A stretch of 64,000 nucleotides of DNA from NVTR01 sp965237505 (GTDB lineage Bacteria; Pseudomonadota; Alphaproteobacteria; Rhodobacterales; Rhodobacteraceae), in assembly GCA_965237505.1 (NCBI GenBank), contig CBDEFR010000008.1, positions 496,001 through 560,000 on the forward strand, in the 5' to 3' direction. Position 1 is the first letter of the stretch. Every line of letters begins with the position of its first letter. A program made the translations under genes and the position numbers. The notes beneath the pieces were generated by a model, which was not told where the DNA came from, made no database searches, and saw only the letters and a list, made by a program, of their open reading frames with translations. This document shows, piece by piece, positions 54,355 through 63,323 of the stretch.

Positions 54355-55265
54355 CGGCAGACACCCGTGCCGGATTTGTGGCTTTGATCGGCGAGCCGAA
54401 TGCCGGCAAATCGACGCTGCTCAATCGGATGGTCGGCGCCAAAGTGTCGATCGTGACCCACAAGGTGCAGACCACGCGCACGCGCATTCGCGGGGTCGCA
54501 ATCGAAGGCCCGGCGCAGATCGTATTCGTTGACACGCCGGGGCTGTTCCGGCCGCGCCGCCGACTTGACCGGGCGATGGTGGCGGCGGCCTGGAGCGGCG
54601 CGGCGGACGCCGATATTGTGGTGCTGCTGGTCGAGGCGCATCGCGGTGTCACCCAAGGGGTCGAGGCGATACTGGATGGGCTGGGCGCGCGCACCAAAGG
54701 GCGCCAGGTGGCGCTTGCGATCAACAAGATTGACCGGGTCGAGGCGCGCGCGCTGCTGGCGCTGACCAAGGATCTGAATGACCGATTTGCCTTTGCGAAA
54801 AGCTATTTGATCTCGGCCGAAAAAGGCCACGGTGTTGATGATTTGCGCAAGTGGCTGGCGGCGGAACTGCCAGCAGGTCCCTGGCTTTACCTGGAAGATC
54901 AGATTTCCGACCTGCCGATGCGCCTGATCGCCGCAGAAATGACCCGCGAAAAGCTGACCCTGCGCCTGCATCAGGAGCTGCCCTATCAGCTTACCGTCGA
55001 GACCGAAGGCTGGGACGAGCGCCGCGATGGCTCGGTGCGCATTGACCAGATCATTTATGTCATGCGCGATGGCCACAAGGGCATCGTGCTGGGCAACAAG
55101 GGCGAGACGATCAAGGCGATCAGTCAGGCGGCGCGACTGGAACTGAGCGAATTTCTGGGTCAGAAGGTGCATCTGTTCCTGCGCGTCAAGGTGCGGCCGA
55201 ACTGGCAGAATGAAAAAGCCCGCTACCACGAAATGGGGCTTGATTTTTCTGATGGCAACGGATGA
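54351..55265 (+). CDS. era: GTPase Era
   Basis: 304 residues. G1 is GEPNAGKSTLLN (about 13-24), G3 DTPGLFRPRRRLD, G4 NKIDRV; a C-terminal KH domain holds GHKGIVLGNKGETIKAISQA. It binds the 3' end of 16S rRNA in small-subunit assembly. The start and stop overlap rnc and DUF1491 by ATGA. Confidence 0.96.
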   Translation: MTADTRAGFVALIGEPNAGKSTLLNRMVGAKVSIVTHKVQTTRTRIRGVAIEGPAQIVFVDTPGLFRPRRRLDRAMVAAAWSGAADADIVVLLVEAHRGVTQGVEAILDGLGARTKGRQVALAINKIDRVEARALLALTKDLNDRFAFAKSYLISAEKGHGVDDLRKWLAAELPAGPWLYLEDQISDLPMRLIAAEMTREKLTLRLHQELPYQLTVETEGWDERRDGSVRIDQIIYVMRDGHKGIVLGNKGETIKAISQAARLELSEFLGQKVHLFLRVKVRPNWQNEKARYHEMGLDFSDGNG

Positions 55266-55594
55266 CCCGGCTGACCGCAAATATCTGGGTCAGCGCCTAT
55301 CTGAACCGGCTGCGGCTGCTGGCTATTCCGGCCTTTGTGACGTCCAGGGGTGACGCAACCGCCGGCACCGTGTTGGTCAAGATGAACACTTTGAATGGCC
55401 AAGCGGTGGCCTATCAGCGGTCGTTCGATCTGATGACCGGGGCGCGGACCTGGGTGGTGCTGGCGGACGGCGAGGAGGCAGAAGTGGATGCGGCATTGGC
55501 CCGGCAGCGGAGTTTTGATCCTGATTTGTGGGTCATCGAGGTTGAGGACCGGCAGGGGCGGCATTTGCTGGACCAGGCCGGGTTGGCTGAGTAG
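55262..55594 (+). CDS. DUF1491 protein
   Basis: 110 residues. Begins TRLTANIWVSAYLNRLRLLA and carries VLVKMNTLNG, GARTWVVLADGE, RQRSFDPDLWVIEVEDRQGR. This small family is near-restricted to alphaproteobacteria and sits between era and recO in many of them. No known function. Overlaps the era stop by 4 bases. Confidence 0.9.
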   Translation: MTRLTANIWVSAYLNRLRLLAIPAFVTSRGDATAGTVLVKMNTLNGQAVAYQRSFDLMTGARTWVVLADGEEAEVDAALARQRSFDPDLWVIEVEDRQGRHLLDQAGLAE

Positions 55595-55608
55595 GGCGTG
55601 ACAATTTG

Positions 55609-55627
55609 GCCTCCGGTGGGGATATTT
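55609..55627. repeat. Intergenic repeat GCCTCCGGTGGGGATATTT
   Basis: Second copy of the motif at 52372-52390, one base different, in the DUF1491-recO gap. Confidence 0.6.
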
Positions 55628-55657
55628 AGACTGCAAAGAAGGTAGGCGCGGACCAGG

Positions 55658-56392
55658 ATGGAGTGGCGTGATCAGGGAGCATTGCTGAGCGTGCGCCGGC
55701 ATGGCGAAACTTCGGCGATAATCGAGGTTTTCACGGCCGAGCATGGCCGGCACGCAGGCGTGGTGCGCGGTGGTGCGAGCCGCAAAATCGCCCCGATCCT
55801 GCAACCCGGCGCGCAGCTGGACGTGACCTGGCGGGCGCGGCTGGATGCGCATATCGGGTCTTATACGGTGGAACCTTTGCAGAGCCGCGCTGGTGCAGTG
55901 ATGGGCGACCGGCTGGCGCTGGCCGGGCTGAATTCGGTCAATGCGCTGTTGGTATTTTGTCTGCCCGAACGCGAGGCGCATCCGCCGCTATACCGGCGCA
56001 CCATGATGTTGCTGGATCTGTTGGGCACGTCGCAGGCCTGGCCGCTAGCCTATTTGAGATGGGAGCTGGCGCTGTTGGATGAGATGGGCTTTGGCCTGGA
56101 CTTATCGGCCTGCGCGGTGAGCGGGGCAATCGATGATCTGGCGTTCGTGTCGCCCAGGACAGGGCGCGCTGTCAGTGCGGAGGCGGCAGGCGAGTGGGCG
56201 GAAAAGCTGTTGCCACTGCCACCGGCGCTGCTTGGTCATGGCAACGGCGATTTTCAGGGTATCAGCGAGGGTCTGCTGACCACCGGGTATTTTCTTGAGC
56301 ATCGGCTGGCCATGCAGCTGGGCAACCGGCTTTTGCCGCAAGCGCGCCAGCGGCTGGTGGATGCGATTGCGCGTCAGGGACGATCGGCCTGA
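55658..56392 (+). CDS. recO: DNA repair protein RecO
   Basis: 244 residues. Begins MEWRDQGALLSVRRHGETSA with an OB fold; GRHAGVVRGGASRK and LYRRTMMLLDLLG follow. FGLDLSACAVSG keeps only one Cys of the zinc motif seen in some RecO proteins. RecO loads RecA on gapped DNA with RecR. The 3' end overlaps the convergent META-domain gene by 19 bases. Confidence 0.94.
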   Translation: MEWRDQGALLSVRRHGETSAIIEVFTAEHGRHAGVVRGGASRKIAPILQPGAQLDVTWRARLDAHIGSYTVEPLQSRAGAVMGDRLALAGLNSVNALLVFCLPEREAHPPLYRRTMMLLDLLGTSQAWPLAYLRWELALLDEMGFGLDLSACAVSGAIDDLAFVSPRTGRAVSAEAAGEWAEKLLPLPPALLGHGNGDFQGISEGLLTTGYFLEHRLAMQLGNRLLPQARQRLVDAIARQGRSA

Positions 56393-56766
56393 AACACCAT
56401 TTCACCACCTGCATCGTCGCGCAGGATGATCACCGTACCAAGGACTTCGATCAATGTCATGCTTTCCAAGATCCGGAAGTACCGTGTTTCTTGCGCGAGG
56501 TCTGCACAGGCGCGCCGCGTGGCCCTTATTGGGCTAATGCTGAACGAGGGGTAGGGCGCGGATTGTTCTGCGGCATATGTGTTGCACGGACCTTCACCGC
56601 GGATGACGTCGGCGTCGGGAAACGAAATTGTTGCTTTGGCGCCAAATGGGCTGGCGTCGACCGCTACCAGGCGAAACACCGCGCCTCGATCCACATAACC
56701 GGACACCGTTTCATCTTTCAGGCAGGCCGTCAGCAGGATCGGCAGGGTCAGGAAAAGCCGCAGCAT
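56374..56766 (-). CDS. META-domain lipoprotein
   Basis: 130 residues from the ATG at 56766 (MLRLFLTLPILLTACLKDET), chosen because it puts a lipoprotein signal with lipobox LTAC (Cys15) at the N-terminus; an upstream start at 56802 adds 12 polar residues. The rest has the META/HslJ-type pattern (VFRLVAVDASPFGAKATISF, EGPCNTY, TRRACADLAQETRYF). Probably lipid-anchored in the periplasm. Function unknown. Confidence 0.75.
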   Translation of the reverse strand: MLRLFLTLPILLTACLKDETVSGYVDRGAVFRLVAVDASPFGAKATISFPDADVIRGEGPCNTYAAEQSAPYPSFSISPIRATRRACADLAQETRYFRILESMTLIEVLGTVIILRDDAGGEMVFQADRP

Positions 56767-56808
56767 GGTGTCATTTTGGGCCGAGAGCGATTGCAAATTC
56801 AAGCCTGA

Positions 56809-57846
56809 TCAGAGCTTGGCATCGTTTTCGATCAGAAACGCGGCCGTTTCGGTGATGCTTTGGGCGCCCGGAATGAAATTGATGCCCAAAACCTCTCGCG
56901 CACGGGCGTTTGACACGTCAAATCGGACGCCAAGAATGGGGACGATTTGCGAAATGGCCTTGTCAAATATTGCAAGAAATCGGACCACGATGTTTGGTGC
57001 GCGGCGGGTGACGATGCGGCGGTTTGGAAAGCTTGCCTTTAGCGTTTGTGCCATTTCGTGAAACCAAAAGAACCGGTCGGCGGCCAGAAAGCGCAGTTCG
57101 GCGCTTTCAGGGATCGAGATTGCGCGCACGTGCATTTCGGCGACATCGCGCACATCGACAATGGCCAGCCCAAACCGCGGCAGCATCGGGTCTTTGGCCC
57201 GCAACAGCCGCTGGACAACCTGGACAGAGGTGCCGAAATTCGTGTCCAGCGGCGGGCCGAGCACCATCGTCGGGTTGATCGTTGTCAGCGCCATGTCGGG
57301 CGCATTGTCGCGCACAAAATCCCATGCCGCGCGTTCTGCAAGGGTTTTGGATTTGTTATAGGGCGAAATTGTTGCGCGGTCCGGATCGCTCCAGTTTTCC
57401 TCGTCATAGGCGGCTTTGCCGGGTTGCAATTCAGACTCCATGATGGCCGCGAAAGAGGAGGTCAGGACCACCCGCTTGATCCCTGCAGCATGGGCCGCGC
57501 GAAATGCGCGAAGGGTGCCCTGAACGGCCGGTTTGATCAGGTCATTTTCGTTCCTGGGCTGGGTCATCGGAAACGGCGAGGCGGTGTGCAACAGGATGTC
57601 GATGCCCCGCATCGCTTCGCTCCAGCCGTGGTCCTGGCCGAGATCAAGCGCCACAAACCGCAGACGCGTCGCAAGATCGTCGGTGCTGGTCAGATGTGGC
57701 GTGACGGCCGCCGAAATTTCATCACCACGGGCCAGCGAACGGACCGAGCCGACGACATTGTAGCCGGCATTCAGAAGTTTCAACGCGATGTGCTTGGCGA
57801 TATATCCCGATGCCCCGGTGAGCAAAACGGTTTGGGTGGGTGCCAT
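56809..57846 (-). CDS. NAD-dependent epimerase/dihydroflavonol-reductase-like enzyme
   Basis: 345 residues, extended short-chain dehydrogenase. Rossmann motif TGASGYIAKHIALKLL (about 10-25), VVLTSSFAAI with the catalytic Ser, and the YxxxK pair in SPYNKSKTLAERAAWDFV. INPTMVLGPPLDTNF is typical of the 4-hydroxyflavonoid/cinnamoyl reductase group. Likely reduces an aldehyde or ketone with NAD(P)H; substrate unknown. It lies 66 bases upstream of mcd's stop on the same strand order (mcd is upstream). Confidence 0.8.
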   Translation of the reverse strand: MAPTQTVLLTGASGYIAKHIALKLLNAGYNVVGSVRSLARGDEISAAVTPHLTSTDDLATRLRFVALDLGQDHGWSEAMRGIDILLHTASPFPMTQPRNENDLIKPAVQGTLRAFRAAHAAGIKRVVLTSSFAAIMESELQPGKAAYDEENWSDPDRATISPYNKSKTLAERAAWDFVRDNAPDMALTTINPTMVLGPPLDTNFGTSVQVVQRLLRAKDPMLPRFGLAIVDVRDVAEMHVRAISIPESAELRFLAADRFFWFHEMAQTLKASFPNRRIVTRRAPNIVVRFLAIFDKAISQIVPILGVRFDVSNARAREVLGINFIPGAQSITETAAFLIENDAKL

Positions 57847-57912
57847 GGCGAAGCCTTTGACTTCTGAACTGTTCGGTTTGGTTAGCGCCGGGTCGTGTGA
57901 ATATCAACAGGC

Positions 57913-59559
57913 CTAAGCCAGAAGCCGCCGCGCGATCACCTGGGCCTGAATTTCCGCCGCGCCTTCAAAGATGTTCAGGATGCGGGCGTCGCACAGGATT
58001 CGGCTGATCTGGTATTCCAGCGCGAATCCGTTGCCGCCGTGAACTTGCAGTGCGTTGTCGGCGGCGGCCCAGGCGACGCGGGCGCCCAAGAGTTTGACCA
58101 TCCCGGCCTCAAGATCGCAGCGTTTGCCGTGGTCTTTCTGTTGCGCGGCGTGATAGGTCAGCTGACGGGTGATCATGATCTCGACCGCCATCATCGCCAG
58201 CTTGCCAGAGACGCGGGGAAACTTGATCAGGGCTTTGCCGAACTGCTTGCGGTCAATCGCGTATTGCAGGCCGACCTCAAGCGCTGATTGCGCGACGCCG
58301 ACGGCGCGCGCCGCGGTCTGGATGCGGGCGCTTTCAAAGGTTTGCATCAGTTGCTTGAAGCCCTGCCCTTCGACGCCGCCGAGCAGGTTGTCGCGGTTCA
58401 CCCGGAAGCCGTCAAAGGCCAGTTCGTATTCCTTCATGCCGCGATAGCCCAACACTTCGATCTCGCTGCCGGTCATGCCGGGGGTCGGGAACGGATCTTC
58501 GACGCTGCCGGGGGTTTTTTTGGCCAGAAACATCGACAGGCCACGGTAGTCGTGCGTGCCGGGGTCGGTGCGCACCAAAAGCGTCATCATGTGGCTGCGG
58601 GCGGCGTGGGTGATCCAGGTCTTGTTGCCGGTCACCAGATAATCGTCGCCGTCTTTGGTCGCACGGGTGCGTAAGGCGCCGAGGTCCGATCCGGTGTTGG
58701 GCTCGGTGAACGCCGCTGTGGGCAGTATCTCGCCGCTGGCGATATTCGGCAGCCAGTGCTGTTTCTGCGCCTCGGTGCCGCCGCACAAGATCAGCTCGGC
58801 GGCAATCTCGGACCGTGTGGCGAGCGATCCGACCCCGATGTAGCCGCGCGAAAGTTCTTCGCTGACCACCACCATCGAAGCTTTACTGAGGCCAAAGCCG
58901 CCGAAGTCTTCCGGGATGGTCAGACCAAAGACACCCATTTTGGCAAGCTCTTCGATGATTTCCATCGGGATCAACTCGTCCCTAAGGTGCCAGCCATGCG
59001 CGTCTGGCTTCACCCGGGTCTCGGCAAAGCGGCGGAACTGATCGCGGATCATTTCCAGTTCTTCATCGAGCCCGGTGGCCCCGAATGTGGCGTGGCCATG
59101 ATTGGCTTGCATCAGACTCACCAGTTGGCTGCGGGCGGCGGGGGTATTGCCGCCGGTGGTCAGCGCATGAATCGCCGGATCGGCAAGCCCGTCGGCGCTT
59201 AGGCCCATGTCCCCAAGGCGTGCGATCTCGCATTGACTCATCGGAATTCCGCCGATGATTTGCGACAGGTATTCGCCAAAGGCGATCTGATGGATCAGTT
59301 GCTCGATCTCGCCAAAGCGCGCATCTGCGTCCAGCCGCTCGGCCCAGGCCTGCATCTGAGTCAGCGCCTGAACATAGGTCGCGAACCAGGACAACGCGTG
59401 CGCGCTCGCCTGGTGGGTTTCCATCAGTGCGTCGTCAGGCCGGCCGCCCTTGCAGACCAAGGCGCGCAGGGCCTCTTTGGCCTGATTGAGAAGGCCATTT
59501 AGGGGCGCCACAGTGGCGGATGTCTGAGCAAGAAGGCCAGGGAGAAGCGCTTGAGTCAT
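57913..59559 (-). CDS. mcd: (2S)-methylsuccinyl-CoA dehydrogenase-like acyl-CoA dehydrogenase
   Basis: 548 residues, longer than ordinary acyl-CoA dehydrogenases by a ~150-residue N-terminal domain (ALSWFATYVQALTQMQAWAERL, GEYLSQIIGGIPMSQCEIAR). The same extension is known in Rhodobacter Mcd. The dehydrogenase core follows: EDFGGFGLSKASMVVVSEEL, FTEPNTGSDLGALRTRA, RIQTAARAVGVAQSALEVG, and near the end LNIFEGAAEIQ, where the Glu of FEG is the expected catalytic base. Mcd oxidises methylsuccinyl-CoA to mesaconyl-CoA in the ethylmalonyl-CoA pathway for acetate assimilation. The specific role is inferred from overall resemblance. Confidence 0.8.
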   Translation of the reverse strand: MTQALLPGLLAQTSATVAPLNGLLNQAKEALRALVCKGGRPDDALMETHQASAHALSWFATYVQALTQMQAWAERLDADARFGEIEQLIHQIAFGEYLSQIIGGIPMSQCEIARLGDMGLSADGLADPAIHALTTGGNTPAARSQLVSLMQANHGHATFGATGLDEELEMIRDQFRRFAETRVKPDAHGWHLRDELIPMEIIEELAKMGVFGLTIPEDFGGFGLSKASMVVVSEELSRGYIGVGSLATRSEIAAELILCGGTEAQKQHWLPNIASGEILPTAAFTEPNTGSDLGALRTRATKDGDDYLVTGNKTWITHAARSHMMTLLVRTDPGTHDYRGLSMFLAKKTPGSVEDPFPTPGMTGSEIEVLGYRGMKEYELAFDGFRVNRDNLLGGVEGQGFKQLMQTFESARIQTAARAVGVAQSALEVGLQYAIDRKQFGKALIKFPRVSGKLAMMAVEIMITRQLTYHAAQQKDHGKRCDLEAGMVKLLGARVAWAAADNALQVHGGNGFALEYQISRILCDARILNIFEGAAEIQAQVIARRLLA

Positions 59560-59753
59560 TCGAATATTTGATCCGTACGTGGCCCTGGCAAACTTGCCGT
59601 TACAGGTTCACGCCGAAGTAATCCTTTTGCAGTTGCAGCGCAATTAAAACACAGCTCAGACACTGATTTTGAATGAAAGTCTCGAGTTCAATTTGGCAAT
59701 GCAGCGCCTGCGCGGCTCTGATATGACCAACCGACGCGATTGCGGAGGCGAAA

Positions 59754-60524
59754 TTGCAAGTCATTCCAGAGCTGATTACGCCTCTGTTTCTGGCGCTGGC
59801 GATGCTTGTTGCGGTATGCGCAGGTTTCGTTAAGGGGACAGTCGGTTTTGCGATGCCCATGCTGATGATTTCCGGACTAAGCGCATTTCTGGCGCCGGAA
59901 ATTGCACTTGCAGCATTGATCATCCCAACCGTTCTGGCCAATGGCTGGCAGGGCTTGCGCGGCGGTGTGCTTGCGGCGTGGCGTTCGGTTCTTCGGTTTC
60001 GGGTATATATCGTGATCCTGCTGATATCGATCGCACTTAGCGCACAATTTGCACGTAGCATTCCGCCCGGGCGGTTTTTCCTGCTGTTAGGTATACCTGT
60101 CACCTTCTTTGCGATCGTTCAGCTCTTTGGCTTGCGGGTTCGCATCTGCCCGCAGTTTCGGCGCTTGGCCGAGGTTGTTATCGGCGCTATCGCGGGGGGT
60201 GTTGGCGGCATATCGGGCGTCTGGGGACCCCCGACTGTTGCCTACCTGGCCGCAGTGGACACGGCCAAGGCAGAACAGGTTCGCGTTCAGGGCGTGGTGT
60301 ATGGTGCCGGCGCGGTTGTGTTGCTGATGTCGCATCTGAAGTCGGGGGTTCTGAACATGCAGACGGTGCCGCTTTCGCTGTGGCTGGTGGTTCCGGCAAT
60401 GATCGGCATGGGCATCGGGTTGCGGGTGCAGGACCGGCTGGATCAGGAAAAGTTCCGCCGGGCAACGCTGGCGGTGCTGATCCTGGCCGGGCTGAACCTC
60501 ATACGGCGGGGAATGCTGGAATAG
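59754..60524 (+). CDS. TauE/SafE-family sulfite/sulfonate exporter
   Basis: 256 residues from a TTG at 59754, seven bases after GGAGGCG. About eight membrane helices; FVKGTVGFAMPMLMISGLSA and the second repeat GGVGGISGVWGPPTVAYLAA are the family's duplicated glycine-rich motifs. The substrate may be an organic or sulfur anion. No sulfur-metabolism gene is nearby. Confidence 0.85.
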   Translation: MQVIPELITPLFLALAMLVAVCAGFVKGTVGFAMPMLMISGLSAFLAPEIALAALIIPTVLANGWQGLRGGVLAAWRSVLRFRVYIVILLISIALSAQFARSIPPGRFFLLLGIPVTFFAIVQLFGLRVRICPQFRRLAEVVIGAIAGGVGGISGVWGPPTVAYLAAVDTAKAEQVRVQGVVYGAGAVVLLMSHLKSGVLNMQTVPLSLWLVVPAMIGMGIGLRVQDRLDQEKFRRATLAVLILAGLNLIRRGMLE

Positions 60525-60561
60525 AACGATTCACTCGAATGCAACATCAGACAGTGGCGAT

Positions 60562-62160
60562 TTAGCCGATTGCCACCGCTCGCACGCCATCGTCGATGTG
60601 ATCGGCGTATTGCTCAAAGTTGTTAGCGAACATTTCGACCAGCTTTCTGGCCTGACGGTCATATGAGGCGCTGTTGTCCCAAGTCCGGCGCGGGTTCAGC
60701 AGGATGTCGGCGACGCCATGCACGGACACCGGCACGTCAAAGCCGAAATTCGCGTCCTTGCGGAATGTTTCTTCGGCCAGCGAGCCATCGAGCGCGGCCG
60801 CCAGCAGGGCGCGCGTGGCCTTGATCGGCATCCGCGATCCAGTGCCGTAGGCGCCACCTGTCCAGCCGGTATTCACCAGCCAGCAGGTGGCCCCGTGTTT
60901 GGCAATCTTTTCGCGCAGCAAGTTGCCGTAAACCTCGGGCCTGAGCGGCATGAACGGTGCGCCGAAACAGGTGGAAAAGGTGGGCTCGGGTTCGGTCACG
61001 CCGCGTTCGGTGCCAGCAACTTTCGACGTAAAGCCCGACAAAAAGTGATACACCGCCTGGGCCGGCGTCAGCCGTGCGATCGGCGGCAACACCCCGAAGG
61101 CGTCACAGGTCAGCATGATGATGTTTTTCGGATGCCCGCCCATGGCCGTGGCGGAGGCGTTGGAAATGTAATGCAGCGGATAAGCACAGCGCATGTTGGC
61201 GGTCAGGCTGGCATCTTCAAAATCAAGCTCTTTGGTATCTTTGTCAAAGATCATATTTTCGACGATGGTGCCGAACTTGGTGGTTGTGGCGTAGATTTCC
61301 GGCTCTGCCTCGGCGCTCAGGTTGATGGTTTTGGCATAGCAGCCACCTTCAAAATTAACGGTTCCGCGATCCGACCAGCCGTGCTCGTCATCACCGATCA
61401 ACACCCGCGAAGGATCGGCCGAAAGGGTGGTTTTGCCGGTGCCTGATAGACCAAAGAATATTGCCGTATCCACCGGATTTCCCGGCGCGTGGTTGGCTGA
61501 GCAATGCATTGGCATCACGCCGCGCGTCGGCAGCAGATAATTGAGCAGCGTAAACACCGATTTCTTGTTTTCGCCAGCATAGGCTGTGCCTGCGATCAGG
61601 ATCAGTTTTTTGTCAAAGTTCAGCGCAATGACGGTTTCAGAACGGCAACCGTGGCGCTTGGGATCAGCACCGAAACCGGGGCAGTTGAGGATTGTGAATT
61701 CGGGCCTGAAACTGTCCAATTCCTTGCGCGACGGACGGCGCAGCATGTGGCGGATGAACAGTGCGTGCCAGGCCAATTCGGTAACCACGCGCACATCTAA
61801 ACGGTGCGCCGCATCGGCGCCGCCAAACAGGTCCTGCACAAAATACTCGTTACTCTTCATATGCTTTATCATATCGGCGTAAAGCCGGTCGAAGGCCGCC
61901 GGCTGCATCGGCGGGTTGTTTTCCCACCAGATACCGGATTTGACCGCAGCGGTTTTGACCACGAATTTATCTTCGGCGGAACGGCCGGTGTGCTTGCCGG
62001 TGGTCACCAGAATGGCGCCGCCAATGCCCAGTGTGCCTTCACCGCGTTTCAGCGCCTCTTGGATCAGCGCCGGTTCCATCAGGTTGTAAAACACACCGCT
62101 CAGTCCGGAGATACCTTGATCAGAAAGCTCGCAATCCGGGTTTACCCGTCCGATGGTCAT
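60562..62160 (-). CDS. pckA: ATP-dependent phosphoenolpyruvate carboxykinase
   Basis: 532 residues. Converts oxaloacetate and ATP to PEP, the entry to gluconeogenesis. GLSGTGKTTLSADPSR (Walker-like kinase loop), LIGDDEHGWSDRG with metal-binding Asp, TAYAGENKKSVF and NTGWTGGAYGTGSRM are intact. With ppc broken in the same window, carbon flow between C3 and C4 would rely on this enzyme and others. The upstream region has a duplicated motif (62306-62340). Confidence 0.97.
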   Translation of the reverse strand: MTIGRVNPDCELSDQGISGLSGVFYNLMEPALIQEALKRGEGTLGIGGAILVTTGKHTGRSAEDKFVVKTAAVKSGIWWENNPPMQPAAFDRLYADMIKHMKSNEYFVQDLFGGADAAHRLDVRVVTELAWHALFIRHMLRRPSRKELDSFRPEFTILNCPGFGADPKRHGCRSETVIALNFDKKLILIAGTAYAGENKKSVFTLLNYLLPTRGVMPMHCSANHAPGNPVDTAIFFGLSGTGKTTLSADPSRVLIGDDEHGWSDRGTVNFEGGCYAKTINLSAEAEPEIYATTTKFGTIVENMIFDKDTKELDFEDASLTANMRCAYPLHYISNASATAMGGHPKNIIMLTCDAFGVLPPIARLTPAQAVYHFLSGFTSKVAGTERGVTEPEPTFSTCFGAPFMPLRPEVYGNLLREKIAKHGATCWLVNTGWTGGAYGTGSRMPIKATRALLAAALDGSLAEETFRKDANFGFDVPVSVHGVADILLNPRRTWDNSASYDRQARKLVEMFANNFEQYADHIDDGVRAVAIG

Positions 62161-62305
62161 TTATTTCTCCTGCGCCCAAGTGCGGCGATTTTGGCGTTAC
62201 TTTTTCGCGCGAAACCGCCATTTTCGCGCGTCGGAGACCGAAGCTGGCCGGTTCCCCTTTGCTATCCATGCAGATTTTAAACTAAAAAAGGGTCAAATGG
62301 CGAAG

Positions 62306-62340
62306 TTAGCGCAACCAGAGCCAAATTAGCGCAACCAGAG
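62306..62340. repeat. Direct repeat TTAGCGCAACCAGAG upstream of pckA
   Basis: Two identical 15-base copies at 62306-62320 and 62326-62340, 20 bases apart start to start (two helical turns), about 145-180 bases before pckA. TTAGCGCAA resembles half of a LacI-family type operator. Likely a tandem binding site in the pckA control region. Confidence 0.5.
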
Positions 62341-62570
62341 TGCAGAGATTGGAAACCAAACATGAAAAGTGAGGTATATTAGTCAATGATTACGACTTTT
62401 GGCGTTTGAATTGATCCGGCTGTCAATCCCGGCGTAAAAAGGGGCCATTCGCCGGAGTAAAAGTGGGCCAGTTGAGGTGCCGCGCCTTGTTGGGTGTGCT
62501 CCCCATAAAGCTAACGCGTGACAAGGCGCATGTTGGCCAAAGGCCAACATCCATCAAGTTCAGACCGGGT

Positions 62571-63323
62571 TCAGGCTCTGGCGTTTCGGCTCTGTTTTAG
62601 CCGAAAGCTGTCGCCGTTCATCTCCAGGATATGGACGTGGTGGGTGAGGCGATCCAGGAGCGCACCGGTGAGGCGCTCGGATCCGAATATTTCGGTCCAT
62701 TCGTCGAACGGCAGATTTGAGGTGATGATTATGGAGCCGCGTTCATAGCATTTGGAGATGACTTCGAAGAGCAGCTCAGCGCCGGTTTTGCTCAAGGGGA
62801 CAAAGCCCAGCTCGTCAATGATCAGAAGGTTCTGGCTGGTGAGTTGTTTTTGGAACCTCTGCAGGCGGCGTTCATCGACAGCTTCGATCAATTCGTGAAC
62901 CAGTGATGCGGCGGTTATGAAGCGGACCTTGAGGCCCTTCTGGCAGGCGGCCAATCCCAGCCCCAGTGCGACATGGGTTTTACCGGTGCCACTTGGCCCC
63001 AGGGCAATGATGTTCTGGTATTTGTCGATGTATTCACAGCGCGCCAGCTCCAGCACGAGCGGCTTGTTGAGTGACGGGATCGCCTTGAAATCGAAGCTGT
63101 CCAGGCTCTTGGTGGCTGGAAACTTCGCGGCCTTGATGCGCCGCTCGATCATCCGGCGTTCCCGCTCTATCAGTTCAAGTTCGCAGAGCCGCAGTAAATA
63201 CTGGACGTGATTCTTCTTCTCAGCAGCGCATTGTTGCGCAAGTTTGGAATATTCGCCCAGGAATGTCGGCAAGCGCAGTTTTTTTAGGTGATGCTGCAGC
63301 AGAACCTGCGGTGTATCGGTCAT
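62571..63323 (-). CDS. istB: IS21 helper ATPase IstB
   Basis: 250 residues from the ATG at 63323, which overlaps the istA stop. Walker A GPSGTGKTHVALGLG, Walker B LLIIDELGFVPLS, sensor region IITSNLPFDEW and C-terminal RLTHHVHILEMNGDSFRL are complete. DNA-binding AAA+ protein that assists IstA in target selection. Confidence 0.94.
   Translation of the reverse strand: MTDTPQVLLQHHLKKLRLPTFLGEYSKLAQQCAAEKKNHVQYLLRLCELELIERERRMIERRIKAAKFPATKSLDSFDFKAIPSLNKPLVLELARCEYIDKYQNIIALGPSGTGKTHVALGLGLAACQKGLKVRFITAASLVHELIEAVDERRLQRFQKQLTSQNLLIIDELGFVPLSKTGAELLFEVISKCYERGSIIITSNLPFDEWTEIFGSERLTGALLDRLTHHVHILEMNGDSFRLKQSRNARA

Noticed and set aside
62306..62340. Repeat pair considered as a minimal CRISPR array.
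   Set aside because: Only two copies, 15 bases long with a 5-base gap, and no cas genes.
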